Counted from the stretch's first letter, positions 31,591 to 41,838 are shown. The stretch: 64,000 nt of DNA from Gammaproteobacteria bacterium (GCA_028825335.1 JAPKAI010000003.1:1-64000); one strand, 5' to 3'. Notes: a model not told the origin generated them from the letters alone. Translations and numbers: made by a program.

Positions 31591-31707
31591 CCATTTGACA
31601 TTACTATCACCCTCAGCGACATGGATCTGCAGAAATTCCATGAAAGCATCGACAAGGGCAAGCTCGCCGTCAACGAACAAGAAAGCGCCGAAGAAATAAG
31701 GGCATAG
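31591..31707 (+). pseudogene. N-terminal remnant, copy 2 (PFDITITLSDMDLQKF...)
   Basis: Frame reads PFDITITLSDMDLQKFHESIDKGKLAVNEQESAEEIRA*; matches 23385..23495 motif. Confidence 0.55.
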
Positions 31708-31835
31708 ACCCCTATGGCGGACGTGCAGACTAGATCTCTGACAAACGCTTCACCCGCGCATGCGTGAGCGTCGCGCCTTAAGTACTGGAGGCCGAGGCCT
31801 TCGTATGCGAATATTTTAGTAAGCTGGAGTTATCC

Positions 31836-33164
31836 TTGAAAATCAATACAGTCTTCTTTGCTCTTAGTTTCGCAGTACTGCTTAGCTCACTCCACCCATC
31901 CGTGTTGGCGCAGCAATCTGTAGTCCCCATCGACAATGCGGTTCGAAGCTCGTTCGATGCAATTTCCTCCGACCCACGCGTCACAGCAGGCCTGATCAGA
32001 ATACAGGACAGAGAAGCAGAGATGATTCGGGAACAGTTTCGACTAACCGAGATTCCCGCTCCCCCGTTTAAAGAAGAGGTACGAGCCGCCTACTACCTAA
32101 CATTGATGCAAAATCGCGGTCTCGAAGATGCCTATATCGATAGTGAGGGAAACGCTATCGGAATACGTCGTGGAAACGGTGACGGCCCTACTCTACTCGT
32201 TGCCGCTCACCTAGACACAGTGTTCCCGGAAGGCGTGGATACCAGCATCGAACTGCGCGGAGGACGCTACTATGCGCCCGGGATAGGTGACGACACTCGT
32301 GGTCTAGCTGCAATGCTTTCCATTATCGAGACACTAAACGATTCGGGGATACAGACTCATGGCGATATCATGTTTGCCGCAAACGTTGGAGAGGAAGGCA
32401 GAGGTGATTTACGCGGTATCAAGGCAATCTTTCGAGACCATCCCCAGATCGATGGTTTCGTCTCTATAGATGGCGTTCGACTTAGGCGCATTACCACGGG
32501 TGGCACGGGCAGCAGACGCTTCGAATTCCAGTTTAGCGGACCCGGCGGACACTCCTTCGGCGCCTTTGGCCTAGCGAGTGCGACACATGCGATGGGCAGG
32601 ACTATCAACAAGATAGCTGACTTTGAAACTCCTAGCTTCCCCAAGACTACATTCACCGTTGGCACGGTAGCCGGCGGCACGTCAGTTAATTCAATCGCGG
32701 CCGATGCAGTATTCGCTCTTGATATGCGATCCAACGATCGTGAGCAGCTGGCACTTCTAGAAGAACGTGCCAAGGCGGCAGCCATCGAGGCCGTGGCCGA
32801 AGAGAATGCACGCTGGGATAACGGAGAAATTAGTGTGGACTTTGTATTGATCGGAGACCGCCCGGTAGGACGAACCGCTACCGAGGATTCACTAGTGCAG
32901 GCTGCTGCTCTGGCCTTCGACAAAGTTGGTATTAAATTACAACAGCTGGGTATCTCCAGCACCGATTCGAATGTCCCCATGTCGCTGGGAATTCCAGCGA
33001 TAACCATCGCCGGAGGTGGCAATGGCGGCGGGGCACACTCTCCCGATGAGTGGTTCGTGCCGACAAACTCCCATGAAGGGCCGCAGACTTCGTTTCTCAT
33101 CGCCTTGGCCATGGTAGGAATCCAAGGCGTCGACACCGGCCTCCTTGAAAAAAAGAATCGCTGA
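31836..33164 (+). CDS. Secreted M20/M28-type metallo-hydrolase
   Basis: VAAHLDTVFPEG; PGIGDDTRGLAAML; NVGEEGRGDLRG; GGGNGGGAHSPDEW. Confidence 0.92.
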   Translation: MKINTVFFALSFAVLLSSLHPSVLAQQSVVPIDNAVRSSFDAISSDPRVTAGLIRIQDREAEMIREQFRLTEIPAPPFKEEVRAAYYLTLMQNRGLEDAYIDSEGNAIGIRRGNGDGPTLLVAAHLDTVFPEGVDTSIELRGGRYYAPGIGDDTRGLAAMLSIIETLNDSGIQTHGDIMFAANVGEEGRGDLRGIKAIFRDHPQIDGFVSIDGVRLRRITTGGTGSRRFEFQFSGPGGHSFGAFGLASATHAMGRTINKIADFETPSFPKTTFTVGTVAGGTSVNSIAADAVFALDMRSNDREQLALLEERAKAAAIEAVAEENARWDNGEISVDFVLIGDRPVGRTATEDSLVQAAALAFDKVGIKLQQLGISSTDSNVPMSLGIPAITIAGGGNGGGAHSPDEWFVPTNSHEGPQTSFLIALAMVGIQGVDTGLLEKKNR

Positions 33165-33216
33165 GCTCTTCAGCCGATCCGAAATGAGGACGTGCGAACG
33201 CGCACTTCCTATGCGC

Positions 33217-34009
33217 TCAATCTAACGAGGATTCGGCATCTAGGGAGAAATTGAGCGCAGCCTTCTTCTCCGTCTTTTCCGTCAATGCGACTTCAAGACC
33301 AAGAGTATATTGATGATAGAAACGATAGAAGCCCTTCCGACTGAATTCATTCAGCCCTTTTTGACTGTAGCCTCTATGCCCGTTTCAGAATTCATCGTAG
33401 TCCCTATAACGTAGCGTATGTAAACAGTGCTTGCAGACCACGAGTCCATTTTCTGACAGCGACACTTCACCGCTAGCGCGAATCTTGAGCAGTTTATAGT
33501 CGTCTGAAACTTTTGTAGTAGCAAGATGTTCCAGTACTGGATGCTCCGCTAGCTGGGTCTCCAATTGTGAACACCATGCTAGATGGCAGGTAGGATATTC
33601 TCTATGATTCCTCTACCAAGCCTCATCCGGGATATAGGCTAGCACTCTGTTATTCTTGATCGCTAAGCTCTGGTCGGGCAGCACTCGCAACCCATCAGCC
33701 TTCAGCAGTACTCCAGGGTTTTCCAACGCCGAACGCTCGGTGCCCGTTAAATGACTAGCTAGATCGAACAAATCGAAATAGCCGAGCCCTTGGGTACCAA
33801 CCTTCTTGTGCAGCTCGTTAAAGGATTCGAAATTTCTGAAGTCGGGTAGTTTCACGGGCCCAATCCTTGCGAATTTCTTCTAGGATCGTAGAGAGGCGTT
33901 TATAAGCGTACGTAACTACAACAAACTCTACGCGTCGTGATCGTTGCGCATCTTCAAGGCCATTCTCTTGTAGAATTAACTGGGAGGAAAAAAGACCAAT
34001 TGCAGTCAT
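33217..34009 (-). pseudogene. Degraded gene, possible OmpA-like fragment plus Cys-containing C-terminal region
   Basis: Fragments: LILQENGLEDAQRSRRVEFVVVT.../KLPDFRNFESFNELHKKVGTQGLGYFDLFDLASHLTG...AYIPDEAW*RNHREYPTCHLAWCSQLE...VVCKHCLHTLRYRDYDEF*NGHRGYSQKGLNEFSRKGFYRF...SLD*; TAG at 33613-33615 and TGA at 33385-33387 in one continuous frame. Confidence 0.65.
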
Positions 34010-34084
34010 TCTCTCTCACCTAACAACCACAGCTCGCCGCCACACTTTTGCGTTGATCCCAAATTGTAGCATCCGACAAAAAAA

Positions 34085-34100
34085 CCCGCTGCGAAGCGGG
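34085..34100 (-). terminator. Rho-independent terminator
   Basis: CCCGCTgcgaAGCGGG hairpin with A-run on its left (T-run on minus strand). Confidence 0.75.
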
Positions 34101-34148
34101 CCTCAATGTATGGACAACTCAAATAGATCACATAACTAGAATGCTGCC

Positions 34149-34982
34149 CTATTCTGCATCTGCGCCCTTGCGCAGATGGCCGTAGATGAGCTCCTCTGTA
34201 AATTCAACACATTTGAATTCAAGAATCTGCATGTTTTCATCTAATCTTCTGTATAGCGGGAACTTCAACGTCCACGCTTGGGTATACACATTGGGGTCCT
34301 CTAGTGTTGCCTCGTACATGAGGGTGTTAGGCCCCACATGTGTGTAACGCTCAGTTACCCGCAGCGCATCGCTGTGATGATTACCCGCTCGATCTAACCA
34401 TGTGTCAGGCACTTGATCAGTTACATCAATGACCAAGCTATCTCCTTCGAAATGCCCGCGAGAATGGCCCATCCAGCTAAATATTGGCGCCTCGAAATCG
34501 GGACGATCCATATAAACAATACGGCTTGCACTCGCAAATTCGTAGGCCATAACGACATGGTCTGGAGACTGAATGATTTGGAAGGGGAACGGCAGATAGG
34601 TGGCTCTCGGCACACCTGGCATATAGCACTTTACCACTGGGTCCAGCGCCAACCAGTCCGCCCTATTCTCCTGCTGCTTCGCTCGGGCCTCGGAAGTATA
34701 AGGAATACTTCCACCCTCTACGATGCCCAGCCCAGCAGGAATTGCCCCTATCGCCCCTAATTCAACGAGTGGGCTAAAATCTGCCGCATGTGGCTCTATA
34801 TTCCAATGCGCACTGCCAATTGCCTGCCAAATACCGTTGAAATCTGGTTTCTGGTCAGCGGTTCTTGGCACAAAATCACCCTCTGCGGCTACGCTGATGG
34901 AGCTCAGCATTACTAAAAGTGATGCCGCTAGCGGTGCATAAAAGCGCGATTTTAGACCGTTTTTTGCCGAATAATCTCTCAT
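34149..34982 (-). CDS. Secreted hypothetical protein
   Basis: Signal peptide ending SISVAAEG; KPDFNGIWQAIG motif; no known catalytic motif. Confidence 0.75.
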   Translation of the reverse strand: MRDYSAKNGLKSRFYAPLAASLLVMLSSISVAAEGDFVPRTADQKPDFNGIWQAIGSAHWNIEPHAADFSPLVELGAIGAIPAGLGIVEGGSIPYTSEARAKQQENRADWLALDPVVKCYMPGVPRATYLPFPFQIIQSPDHVVMAYEFASASRIVYMDRPDFEAPIFSWMGHSRGHFEGDSLVIDVTDQVPDTWLDRAGNHHSDALRVTERYTHVGPNTLMYEATLEDPNVYTQAWTLKFPLYRRLDENMQILEFKCVEFTEELIYGHLRKGADAE

Positions 34983-35359
34983 TACTAACTCCTATATCCT
35001 TGTTTTTAACTACCATATCACTTTCAGGAGAGCAGCCAAATCCTAAATAGCAGTAATATTGCGAACCCTACGGTTTCGTGTTGACAGCAGTGCTACGCTC
35101 AGCTAAATATTCAACATCGGGAATACTCAGCTTCTCAAGCAATTCTGGAGCTAACAGGTGCAAACCTTCGTGCTGAAATGGAAGGTTTCATCGATCCGCT
35201 TCTTACCTAAGTATGATTGCCATATAATGAATAGAGCCTCACAAAGAAGGACTGGATAAACTGGAAACACTAGCCAGACTCGAAGAAACAGCGCTAAGCA
35301 TACTGCTGCGGGAATCAGGATTCGCGTTCTTCAGTTCACTGACCCTGCATTCGCTCGCC

Positions 35360-35749
35360 ATGGCTTTCGTCGTAGGAATAAATTTCGCGGTCGCATTGCG
35401 ACTCTTGGGCGTCGCGCCTCGCCTAGAGATATCAGCCCTAAGCCGTTTCTACGTAATTCACTGGTACGCTGCAGCCCTGATATTCATCTCTGGGGCCGCC
35501 CTGCTGCTCGCGTACCCGGCCAAGGCACTTACCAATCCAGTGTTCTATATAAAGCTTTGTGCAGTAGTTATTGGGCTGATGATAAGCAAACGCATTCAAA
35601 GTACATTCTCAAATAAACCTGAGGTCTCTATCGACCGCACCTCCATCAAACTCGCCTATCTCTCTATCGCGCTATGGATAATTACGCTAACCGCTGGGCG
35701 ATTCCTCGCCTACACCCACAGCACACTTCTTGCATCGCGATTTTATTGA
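35360..35749 (+). CDS. DUF6644-like membrane protein; true start probably upstream
   Basis: Open frame and family-like sequence extend upstream to at least 35261 (LETLARLEETALSILLRESGFAFFSSLTLHSLAMAFVVGINFAVALRLLG), but with no ATG/GTG/TTG after TGA at 35228. Confidence 0.6.
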   Translation: MAFVVGINFAVALRLLGVAPRLEISALSRFYVIHWYAAALIFISGAALLLAYPAKALTNPVFYIKLCAVVIGLMISKRIQSTFSNKPEVSIDRTSIKLAYLSIALWIITLTAGRFLAYTHSTLLASRFY

Positions 35750-35755
35750 GCGGCC

Positions 35756-36262
35756 ATGATTGATTTTCTACTTAATTTTTCGCAGGCAACAGGCATTTAT
35801 GCCTTCATGAATTCGCCTTGGGGTTGGCCTATCACTGAGTCCATACACTTCTTCGGCCTGTGCTTGCTAATCGGAACCGTCGGCTTATTCGATCTACGAA
35901 TGATGGGTTTTGCGAAGGAGATTACACTATCCGAGCTGCACCGATTAATACCCATAGGAGTAGCCGGCTATTTATTAAATGTGATTACTGGCACCATGTT
36001 TCTAAGTACCGCCCCAGATCAATATCTCTACAACCCTGCTGTGCAATCAAAACTATTCTTCATGCTGATCGCCGGCATTAATATGATGTTTTTCTATGCG
36101 ACCACAGCCGGAGATGTTAAGTCTGGGGCCTCTGCATCACCCCTGATTTTACGCGCCAAGATCATCGCCGGAATTTCCCTTGCGTGCTGGTGTGCTGTAA
36201 TAGTTTGCGGCCGGCTTATAACTTACTATCGCCCTCCCTATCATTGGTGCTTCTGGTGTTAG
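35756..36262 (+). CDS. DUF6644-like four-TM membrane protein
   Basis: WPITESIHFFGLCLLIGTVGLFDLRMMGFA ... NPAVQSKLFFMLIAGINMMFFY. Confidence 0.75.
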   Translation: MIDFLLNFSQATGIYAFMNSPWGWPITESIHFFGLCLLIGTVGLFDLRMMGFAKEITLSELHRLIPIGVAGYLLNVITGTMFLSTAPDQYLYNPAVQSKLFFMLIAGINMMFFYATTAGDVKSGASASPLILRAKIIAGISLACWCAVIVCGRLITYYRPPYHWCFWC

Positions 36263-36412
36263 TAGGGAAGTTAGGTCCTCGTGCCAATTGAATTCCCGGC
36301 TGATCTGAATTAGTCTTCCTGCGCTTGTTGAGGCATTGATTAATTAGCACAGCAACAAATCTATAGCCCCGCTCTCACCGTAGCTTATATATTAACTTTT
36401 CAGTGGCTCAAA

Positions 36413-37186
36413 ATGAAACTTCGATCAGAACACTCCATCGGGATATTTCACATCCGCATCAACTGGCTATTTGCAGTCTGCGTGTTTATGACTGCCACCG
36501 CCTTTGCCCGCCTCGGCTTGTGGCAACTTGATCGAGCTGCAGAAAAGGTCGACGCACAGGCGGCTCTGTTAATTGAATCCAGCTTGAATGCCGCCCCGAT
36601 CGAGAGCATCCCCGCAGGGCATTTGCATCGCGCAAACCCAGAATTACAGAACCAACATGTCTCAATGAAGGGAGAATTTGTGAATGACCGGGCTATCCTC
36701 TTATTGGCCGAGTTCTTTCAGGGGATGATTGGCTATGGAGTGGTGACGCCATTTCGGCTCGAAAGCAACGATCAACTCATTCTGGTCAGCCGGGGCTGGA
36801 CCACGGGTATCCTGCCGCCGGATACCCCGCCGGATCTGCGCCCTGTATCCGGACCAGTGGAGATTACCGGCCAGATCTTCGTACCTCCCGAAAATGCGCG
36901 GGTCCTTGCTAGCCAGATAGATGCCTCGGTCTGGCCATTACGCATGCGCAGCCTCGAAATCGACGTAATTGCCGATATTATCGATGAGCCGTTGTTTCCA
37001 TTCGAGATTCGACTCACTGAAGATCAAGATGGCGTGCTTGTGCGCCATTGGCCCGCCGTGAATGCAGATGTTAACCAAAACTTATCCTATTCAGTTCAAT
37101 GGTTTAGCCTCGGTTTGTTAGTTCTTTTCGCAAGTTTACTTGCCAGCAGTAACCTCTGGGCTCTGCTACGCAGCAGCAAGCCTTAG
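36413..37186 (+). CDS. SURF1 family protein
   Basis: FARLGLWQLDRAAEK; ILVSRGWTTG; WPAVNADVNQNLSYSVQWFSLG. Confidence 0.9.
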   Translation: MKLRSEHSIGIFHIRINWLFAVCVFMTATAFARLGLWQLDRAAEKVDAQAALLIESSLNAAPIESIPAGHLHRANPELQNQHVSMKGEFVNDRAILLLAEFFQGMIGYGVVTPFRLESNDQLILVSRGWTTGILPPDTPPDLRPVSGPVEITGQIFVPPENARVLASQIDASVWPLRMRSLEIDVIADIIDEPLFPFEIRLTEDQDGVLVRHWPAVNADVNQNLSYSVQWFSLGLLVLFASLLASSNLWALLRSSKP

Positions 37187-37427
37187 AACGGCTATTTCTC
37201 CCTTTTTTAACCCTAGAACTGACTGATTTCGGAATATTACGAAAAATGAACTCGTTTTCAGGCTATTAGCAGAGTTGAGTTATTAATTATTCGACTTATT
37301 GCGCGTCCAGAAAAATTCAACTACTAGCCGAATAATGCTATTGTTCGCTAGTTATTTGATAAGCACTGAATTCGATTTTTACTATCAATAGATTTACGAT
37401 CAGACGAGTTATGAGGAGAAGCAAACT

Positions 37428-38867
37428 ATGCGAATAATTTCAGCCAAATCAATGCTGAGCGGTATGGCAGTAGCAGCAGCAATGTCCATTTCTGGTGTAT
37501 CACTGGCGCAATCCAGCGAAGTCACATTCCACAAGGATATTGAGCCAATTCTGCAGCGCAGCTGTCAGAACTGTCACCGAGACGGTGGCGCCGGGCCTAT
37601 GCCTCTAGTGACTTATGATCAAGTTGCTCCATTCGCCGGTTTGATCGAGTACAAGACAGCTCTACGTGACCGTGCTGGCGCCATGCCTCCGTGGTACATG
37701 GAGAAGGACATCGGTATACAGGAATTCAAAGATGACCCCTCTCTAAACGATGAAGAGTTAGCACTAATTTCAACTTGGGCACGCAGTGGCACACCTAAGG
37801 GCGAGACGGCTGACGCTCCACAAGCTTTAGTTTTCGATGACAGCTTGAAGTGGAAGGCCGGTGAGCCTGACTTGGTTGTTGTCATGAATGAAGTCACAAA
37901 ACTAGCCGGCACGCCTGACTGGTGGGGTGAGATCGATTACATTCCTACAAATTTGGAAGAAGATCGCTACGTTAAATCTGTCGAAGTCGTCGAAGTAAAC
38001 GATGTCAACAATCAGGCCGGCACTGGCCGAGATACTGTCGGTGGCGCGTATATCTTCCACCACATGATTTGGGGCACAGCGATGCTTGACGAAAATGGCG
38101 AGCGTGGTTCTGCAATTTCGCTTCCATGGCCTGTACATGAAGTTGGCAGAAACGCTGACATCTTCGACCAAGATGCTGGCCGCCTTCTGAAGGCTGGGTC
38201 ATCCATCGTTTCCGACTCCGTGCATATGCACTCCAACGGTCGTGATACGACTGCTCACATGGAAGTAGGTTTCCGCTTCCATCCCGTTGGTTATGAGCCC
38301 AAGTATCAGACCGCTTTTATCGGTTTAGGCAACGGCGTAGACATCAGCATTACTGGAAACGCCAAAGACCAGGAACTTCACGCCTATACTGTGCTCAACC
38401 AGCACACCAAGGTTGTGACCTTCGAACCACACCTGCACGCTCCAGGTGAACGCATGTGTCTCGAGGCAATATGGGGCTACACCGTAGAAACCCTTTCTTG
38501 CGTAGGCTACGACCACAACTGGGTCCGCGGCTATCCTTACGCAGAAAACGCAGCACCCCTGCTGCCCAAGGGCACTATCCTGCACATCGTCGGCTACATG
38601 AATAACACGGAGACTAACCCGAACGTTCCTGATCCACGCAACTGGCAGGGTTCTGGTAACCGCTCTGTGACGAACATGTTCATCGATTTGGGCATTCGCG
38701 TTACTCTAACTGATGATCAGTTCTTCGAAGCTATGGAAGAAAGACGTCAGGCACTCAATCTTGGCCCAAACGATCACGTGATCGGCTGCCCTCTTTGCTT
38801 GGCACCTCTAGTTGCTCCTGTAGCCGAGGCTGAGAGCACCGACGCAAACGACGTTGCTGGCAATTAG
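37428..38867 (+). CDS. Secreted protein with c-type heme motif and Cu type II monooxygenase-like (DBH/PHM-like) C-terminal region
   Basis: Signal peptide; CQNCHRDGGAGPMP; VSDSVHMHSNGRDTTAHMEVGFRFHP; VTFEPHLHAPGERMCLEA. Confidence 0.7.
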   Translation: MRIISAKSMLSGMAVAAAMSISGVSLAQSSEVTFHKDIEPILQRSCQNCHRDGGAGPMPLVTYDQVAPFAGLIEYKTALRDRAGAMPPWYMEKDIGIQEFKDDPSLNDEELALISTWARSGTPKGETADAPQALVFDDSLKWKAGEPDLVVVMNEVTKLAGTPDWWGEIDYIPTNLEEDRYVKSVEVVEVNDVNNQAGTGRDTVGGAYIFHHMIWGTAMLDENGERGSAISLPWPVHEVGRNADIFDQDAGRLLKAGSSIVSDSVHMHSNGRDTTAHMEVGFRFHPVGYEPKYQTAFIGLGNGVDISITGNAKDQELHAYTVLNQHTKVVTFEPHLHAPGERMCLEAIWGYTVETLSCVGYDHNWVRGYPYAENAAPLLPKGTILHIVGYMNNTETNPNVPDPRNWQGSGNRSVTNMFIDLGIRVTLTDDQFFEAMEERRQALNLGPNDHVIGCPLCLAPLVAPVAEAESTDANDVAGN

Positions 38868-38886
38868 TTGAGGCTGTAGTAGAAAC

Positions 38887-39819
38887 ATGAGCAAACATAC
38901 TAGTGAAGCAATCAGCAGGGTAAACACCCTGCTGATTGCAGCTTTTTTATTAGGTACTTCGAGTGTGGTTGTCGCTGATACTTTTCAGTATGGGCAACAT
39001 GTTGAACCGGCCTACGAGGGCTGGCGCCCCAATGCAGATGGCACATTCAGTTTCATGTTTGGTTACATGAATGAAAATTGGACAGAGCAGCCGGATGTAG
39101 TAATTGGAGACAGTAACTCTTTCTCTCCAGGGGATGCCGATCAAGGTCAACCAACCCATTTCCTCCCACGAAGAAATCGCTTCACTTTTGAAGTCGTCGT
39201 TCCCTCCGACTGGGGCGAGCGCGAATTGGTTTGGACGCTGAACGTCAACGGAATCGAACGCAAAGCGTATGCGACACTCAAAGACGATTACCTTGTAGAT
39301 AACATGGTCATCGCGTCTGAAACTGGCTCATTGGGTGCTGGTACTAGCAGCCCTGAATCTCGAGCCAATATCGCACCTACTGTGACAATTCAGGGTGATG
39401 ATATACGTACTGCACAGGTTGGCGAAGAGATCAGCTTCGTTGCTCAAGTTGCAGATGACGGTCTTCCTGCCGCTCGCAGAGAGAGCACCATCGAAGCAGA
39501 CGCCCTCATGCGTCGGATGATGCGCCCTCCAACACGCATCACAGTTGGCAAGGTGAATGGTCTGTTCTTATCTTGGAACAAGTACCGTGGACCAGGCAAT
39601 GTAACTTTTGATCCGCCGATGCCTAAGCCTTGGGAAGACACGCGAACCTCAGCAAACTCACCTTGGGGTGCACTTTGGTTGCCGCCCGAGGCACCCGAGG
39701 ATGGCTTACACGAAATCACTGTAACTTTTGACGAGCCAGGGACATATATACTCTGGGGTCGTGCCGATGATGGTGGTCTCTATCACGACAGCTACATCAC
39801 AGTAAATGTTAGCGACTAG
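38887..39819 (+). CDS. Secreted hypothetical protein, tandem paralog 1
   Basis: Signal peptide then YGQHVEPAYEGWRPNADGTFSFMFGYMNENW...; extensively alignable with 40149..41117. Confidence 0.8.
   Translation: MSKHTSEAISRVNTLLIAAFLLGTSSVVVADTFQYGQHVEPAYEGWRPNADGTFSFMFGYMNENWTEQPDVVIGDSNSFSPGDADQGQPTHFLPRRNRFTFEVVVPSDWGERELVWTLNVNGIERKAYATLKDDYLVDNMVIASETGSLGAGTSSPESRANIAPTVTIQGDDIRTAQVGEEISFVAQVADDGLPAARRESTIEADALMRRMMRPPTRITVGKVNGLFLSWNKYRGPGNVTFDPPMPKPWEDTRTSANSPWGALWLPPEAPEDGLHEITVTFDEPGTYILWGRADDGGLYHDSYITVNVSD
38908..38948 (+). terminator. Terminator-shaped hairpin inside a signal-peptide coding region
   Basis: GCAATCAGCAGGG-TAAACA-CCCTGCTGATTGC (13-bp perfect stem) followed by AGCTTTTTT. 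Confidence 0.7.
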
Positions 39820-39983
39820 CTAATAGACTACAAAAAGTGGGAACATATGCCCACTGCTGCCCCGTAAATCCAGCAGGCAGGGATCCAAGGATCGGACTTA
39901 CCTCATTCATGCCTTGGCGCAAAAGGCAAGAGGTCCAAAACCCGAACTGTCCCAGTCATTAGATAATTACTTAATGAACTTAT

Positions 39984-40012
39984 GGGACACCAATAACAAC
40001 GTGTCCCTTTTT
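39984..40012 (+). terminator. Rho-independent terminator between tandem paralogs
   Basis: GGGACAC-CAATAACAAC-GTGTCCC followed by TTTTT. Confidence 0.75.
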
Positions 40013-40148
40013 ATTACCAAATATTTGGCACGCTTTCGATACGACAAAATCATTACTGATACTGCCAGAATTGATCCGAGTCAACATGACGAGCTACGCA
40101 AATCATTAATCGTGGACCCGACAATTAGTAATAACGAACAGCAAGAAA

Positions 40149-41117
40149 TTGTTACAGGGGAAAGGCATGAATCGATATTCGAAAAACAAAATCAATTGGC
40201 TAGCTGGATTTATTCTCTTTTCAACTCTTGGCATGCAATCGGCTTCGGCGCAACTTAGCTATCGCTACGGTGCTGAAATCGAACCGGGCTATGAAGGCTG
40301 GCGCCCTAATGATGACGGGACATTTAGTCTGCTTTTTGGATACATGAATGAGAATTGGGAAGAACAACCCGACGTCGAGGTTGGCGACAATAACTTTTTT
40401 ACACCAGGTATAGCCGATCGAGGCCAGCCTACCCACTTTCTGCCAAGGCGCAACAGGTTTACCTTTGAAGTGGTGGTACCTTCTGATTGGGGCGATAGGG
40501 AACTAGTCTGGACCATTACCCACAATGGCGAGACAAACAAAGCCTACGGAACCTTAGTCCCCGATTATCTGATAGACAACATGGTGATTGCATCGGAAAC
40601 CGGATCTTTGGGCGCAGGAACCAGCAGCCCTGAGTCGCGCGCAAATATCGCTCCTGTTGTAAGCGTCAAAGGTGAGGCAGTTAACGGCTCGTTAGTCAGA
40701 AATGCTAGGGTTGGCGAAGAAGTCTTGCTCATCGCACAGGTCGCAGATGACGGCTTGCCAAAGCCGCGCGGTAGAACTGTCACACTACAAACCGAAGCAA
40801 CTATTCAGGAACGCATGATGCGGCCACCACGTCGCACCACTGTTGGTAAGACCAACGGCCTGTTCCTCTCTTGGAATAAATTCAGAGGCCCTGGAGAAGT
40901 TAGCTTCGAACCTGCTCAGGTAAAACCCTGGGAAGATACACGGACATCAGCCAATTCACCTTGGGGAGCTCTTTGGGTCCCTCCAGCGATTCCCGATAAT
41001 GACATGTACGAGGTAAAAGCGACATTCACAGAACCAGGTGTCTATATTCTTTGGGCGCGGGCTGACGATGGAGGCCTTTATCACGATCAGTATGTCACCG
41101 TGAATGTAAGCCCCTAA
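40149..41117 (+). CDS. Secreted hypothetical protein, tandem paralog 2
   Basis: Signal peptide; same GTFSLLFGYMNENW, PTHFLPRRNRFTFEVVVPSDWG and KPWEDTRTSANSPWGALW blocks as 38887..39819; probable start at internal Met 40167. Confidence 0.8.
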   Translation: MLQGKGMNRYSKNKINWLAGFILFSTLGMQSASAQLSYRYGAEIEPGYEGWRPNDDGTFSLLFGYMNENWEEQPDVEVGDNNFFTPGIADRGQPTHFLPRRNRFTFEVVVPSDWGDRELVWTITHNGETNKAYGTLVPDYLIDNMVIASETGSLGAGTSSPESRANIAPVVSVKGEAVNGSLVRNARVGEEVLLIAQVADDGLPKPRGRTVTLQTEATIQERMMRPPRRTTVGKTNGLFLSWNKFRGPGEVSFEPAQVKPWEDTRTSANSPWGALWVPPAIPDNDMYEVKATFTEPGVYILWARADDGGLYHDQYVTVNVSP

Positions 41118-41133
41118 AGTTTAGGCTCTAGGT

Positions 41134-41838
41134 TTAGCGAGGTTCGGCGGGAGAGTCTAGTATTTGTTCCGCCTGCCCATCTTTCAGCTTAATCGTAAAA
41201 GGTGGATCGTAACTTGGCTCATCCTGATTGAGGATGATATTGGTACGCGGCGGCCTAACAAAACGAGTATTAGGACCAGCACTTATCGAATCTAATACCA
41301 GTGCTTCTGCCGCTTTAATCACCGAAGGCGCCTCGGCTTCCGGGCCGAATGAAAAACTAAAACTCCCTCTTATAAGACGATCATTCGCAGCCAGAATAGC
41401 CCAGTCAGCGGTATAGTATGTAGCCTCCGTCAACTCAGGAATATTCAATTGGAATTTCTCTTGTATCGTGGGGTCGTAACGAAAATCAATATCCACCCAG
41501 TCTCGCAACTCATTCCGAAGAGTCAATTTGACTAGGCGCACATCATAAGGGAACTCCAATTGGAGTTGGTCTGGGGCTTCGAGCAAGACACTATCATCTG
41601 CAGGCGCGGTTTCTGTTTCTATGCTTATTCCTGTAATATCCTCACCTTGAAGAGATAGGCCAATCTGAGAACGCTGTGCTACGGCAGGATGCCATAGGCC
41701 TAGTCCTAGGAGAGCAATACTTAGTATCTGAAAAGAGTATGAATTCAATGCTATTCCACTTCTAGTCCCGCCCACAGCAACAAAAAGCATTACCAAGACA
41801 ACGAAAAACTGATGACGAAGAATATCATCGCCGATCAT
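41134..41838 (-). CDS. Secreted CopC-like domain protein
   Basis: Signal region; TAPADDSVLLEAPDQLQLEFPYDVRLVKLTLRNE...YYTADWAILAANDRLIRGSFSFSFG (CopC-like fold signature). Confidence 0.6.
   Translation of the reverse strand: MIGDDILRHQFFVVLVMLFVAVGGTRSGIALNSYSFQILSIALLGLGLWHPAVAQRSQIGLSLQGEDITGISIETETAPADDSVLLEAPDQLQLEFPYDVRLVKLTLRNELRDWVDIDFRYDPTIQEKFQLNIPELTEATYYTADWAILAANDRLIRGSFSFSFGPEAEAPSVIKAAEALVLDSISAGPNTRFVRPPRTNIILNQDEPSYDPPFTIKLKDGQAEQILDSPAEPR

Noticed and set aside
32357-33136. 259-aa reverse ORF
   Set aside because: Fully antisense to the M20/M28-type hydrolase with Ser/Ala/Pro-rich shadow-frame composition
33217-33855. Possible stop-codon recoding (TAG/TGA read-through)
   Set aside because: Two different stop types plus an upstream frameshift fit pseudogenisation better; no recoding element recognised
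39914-40258. ORF of 114 aa between the tandem paralogs
   Set aside because: Contains a clear intrinsic terminator (39984..40012) and overlaps the signal peptide of 40149; no recognisable protein features
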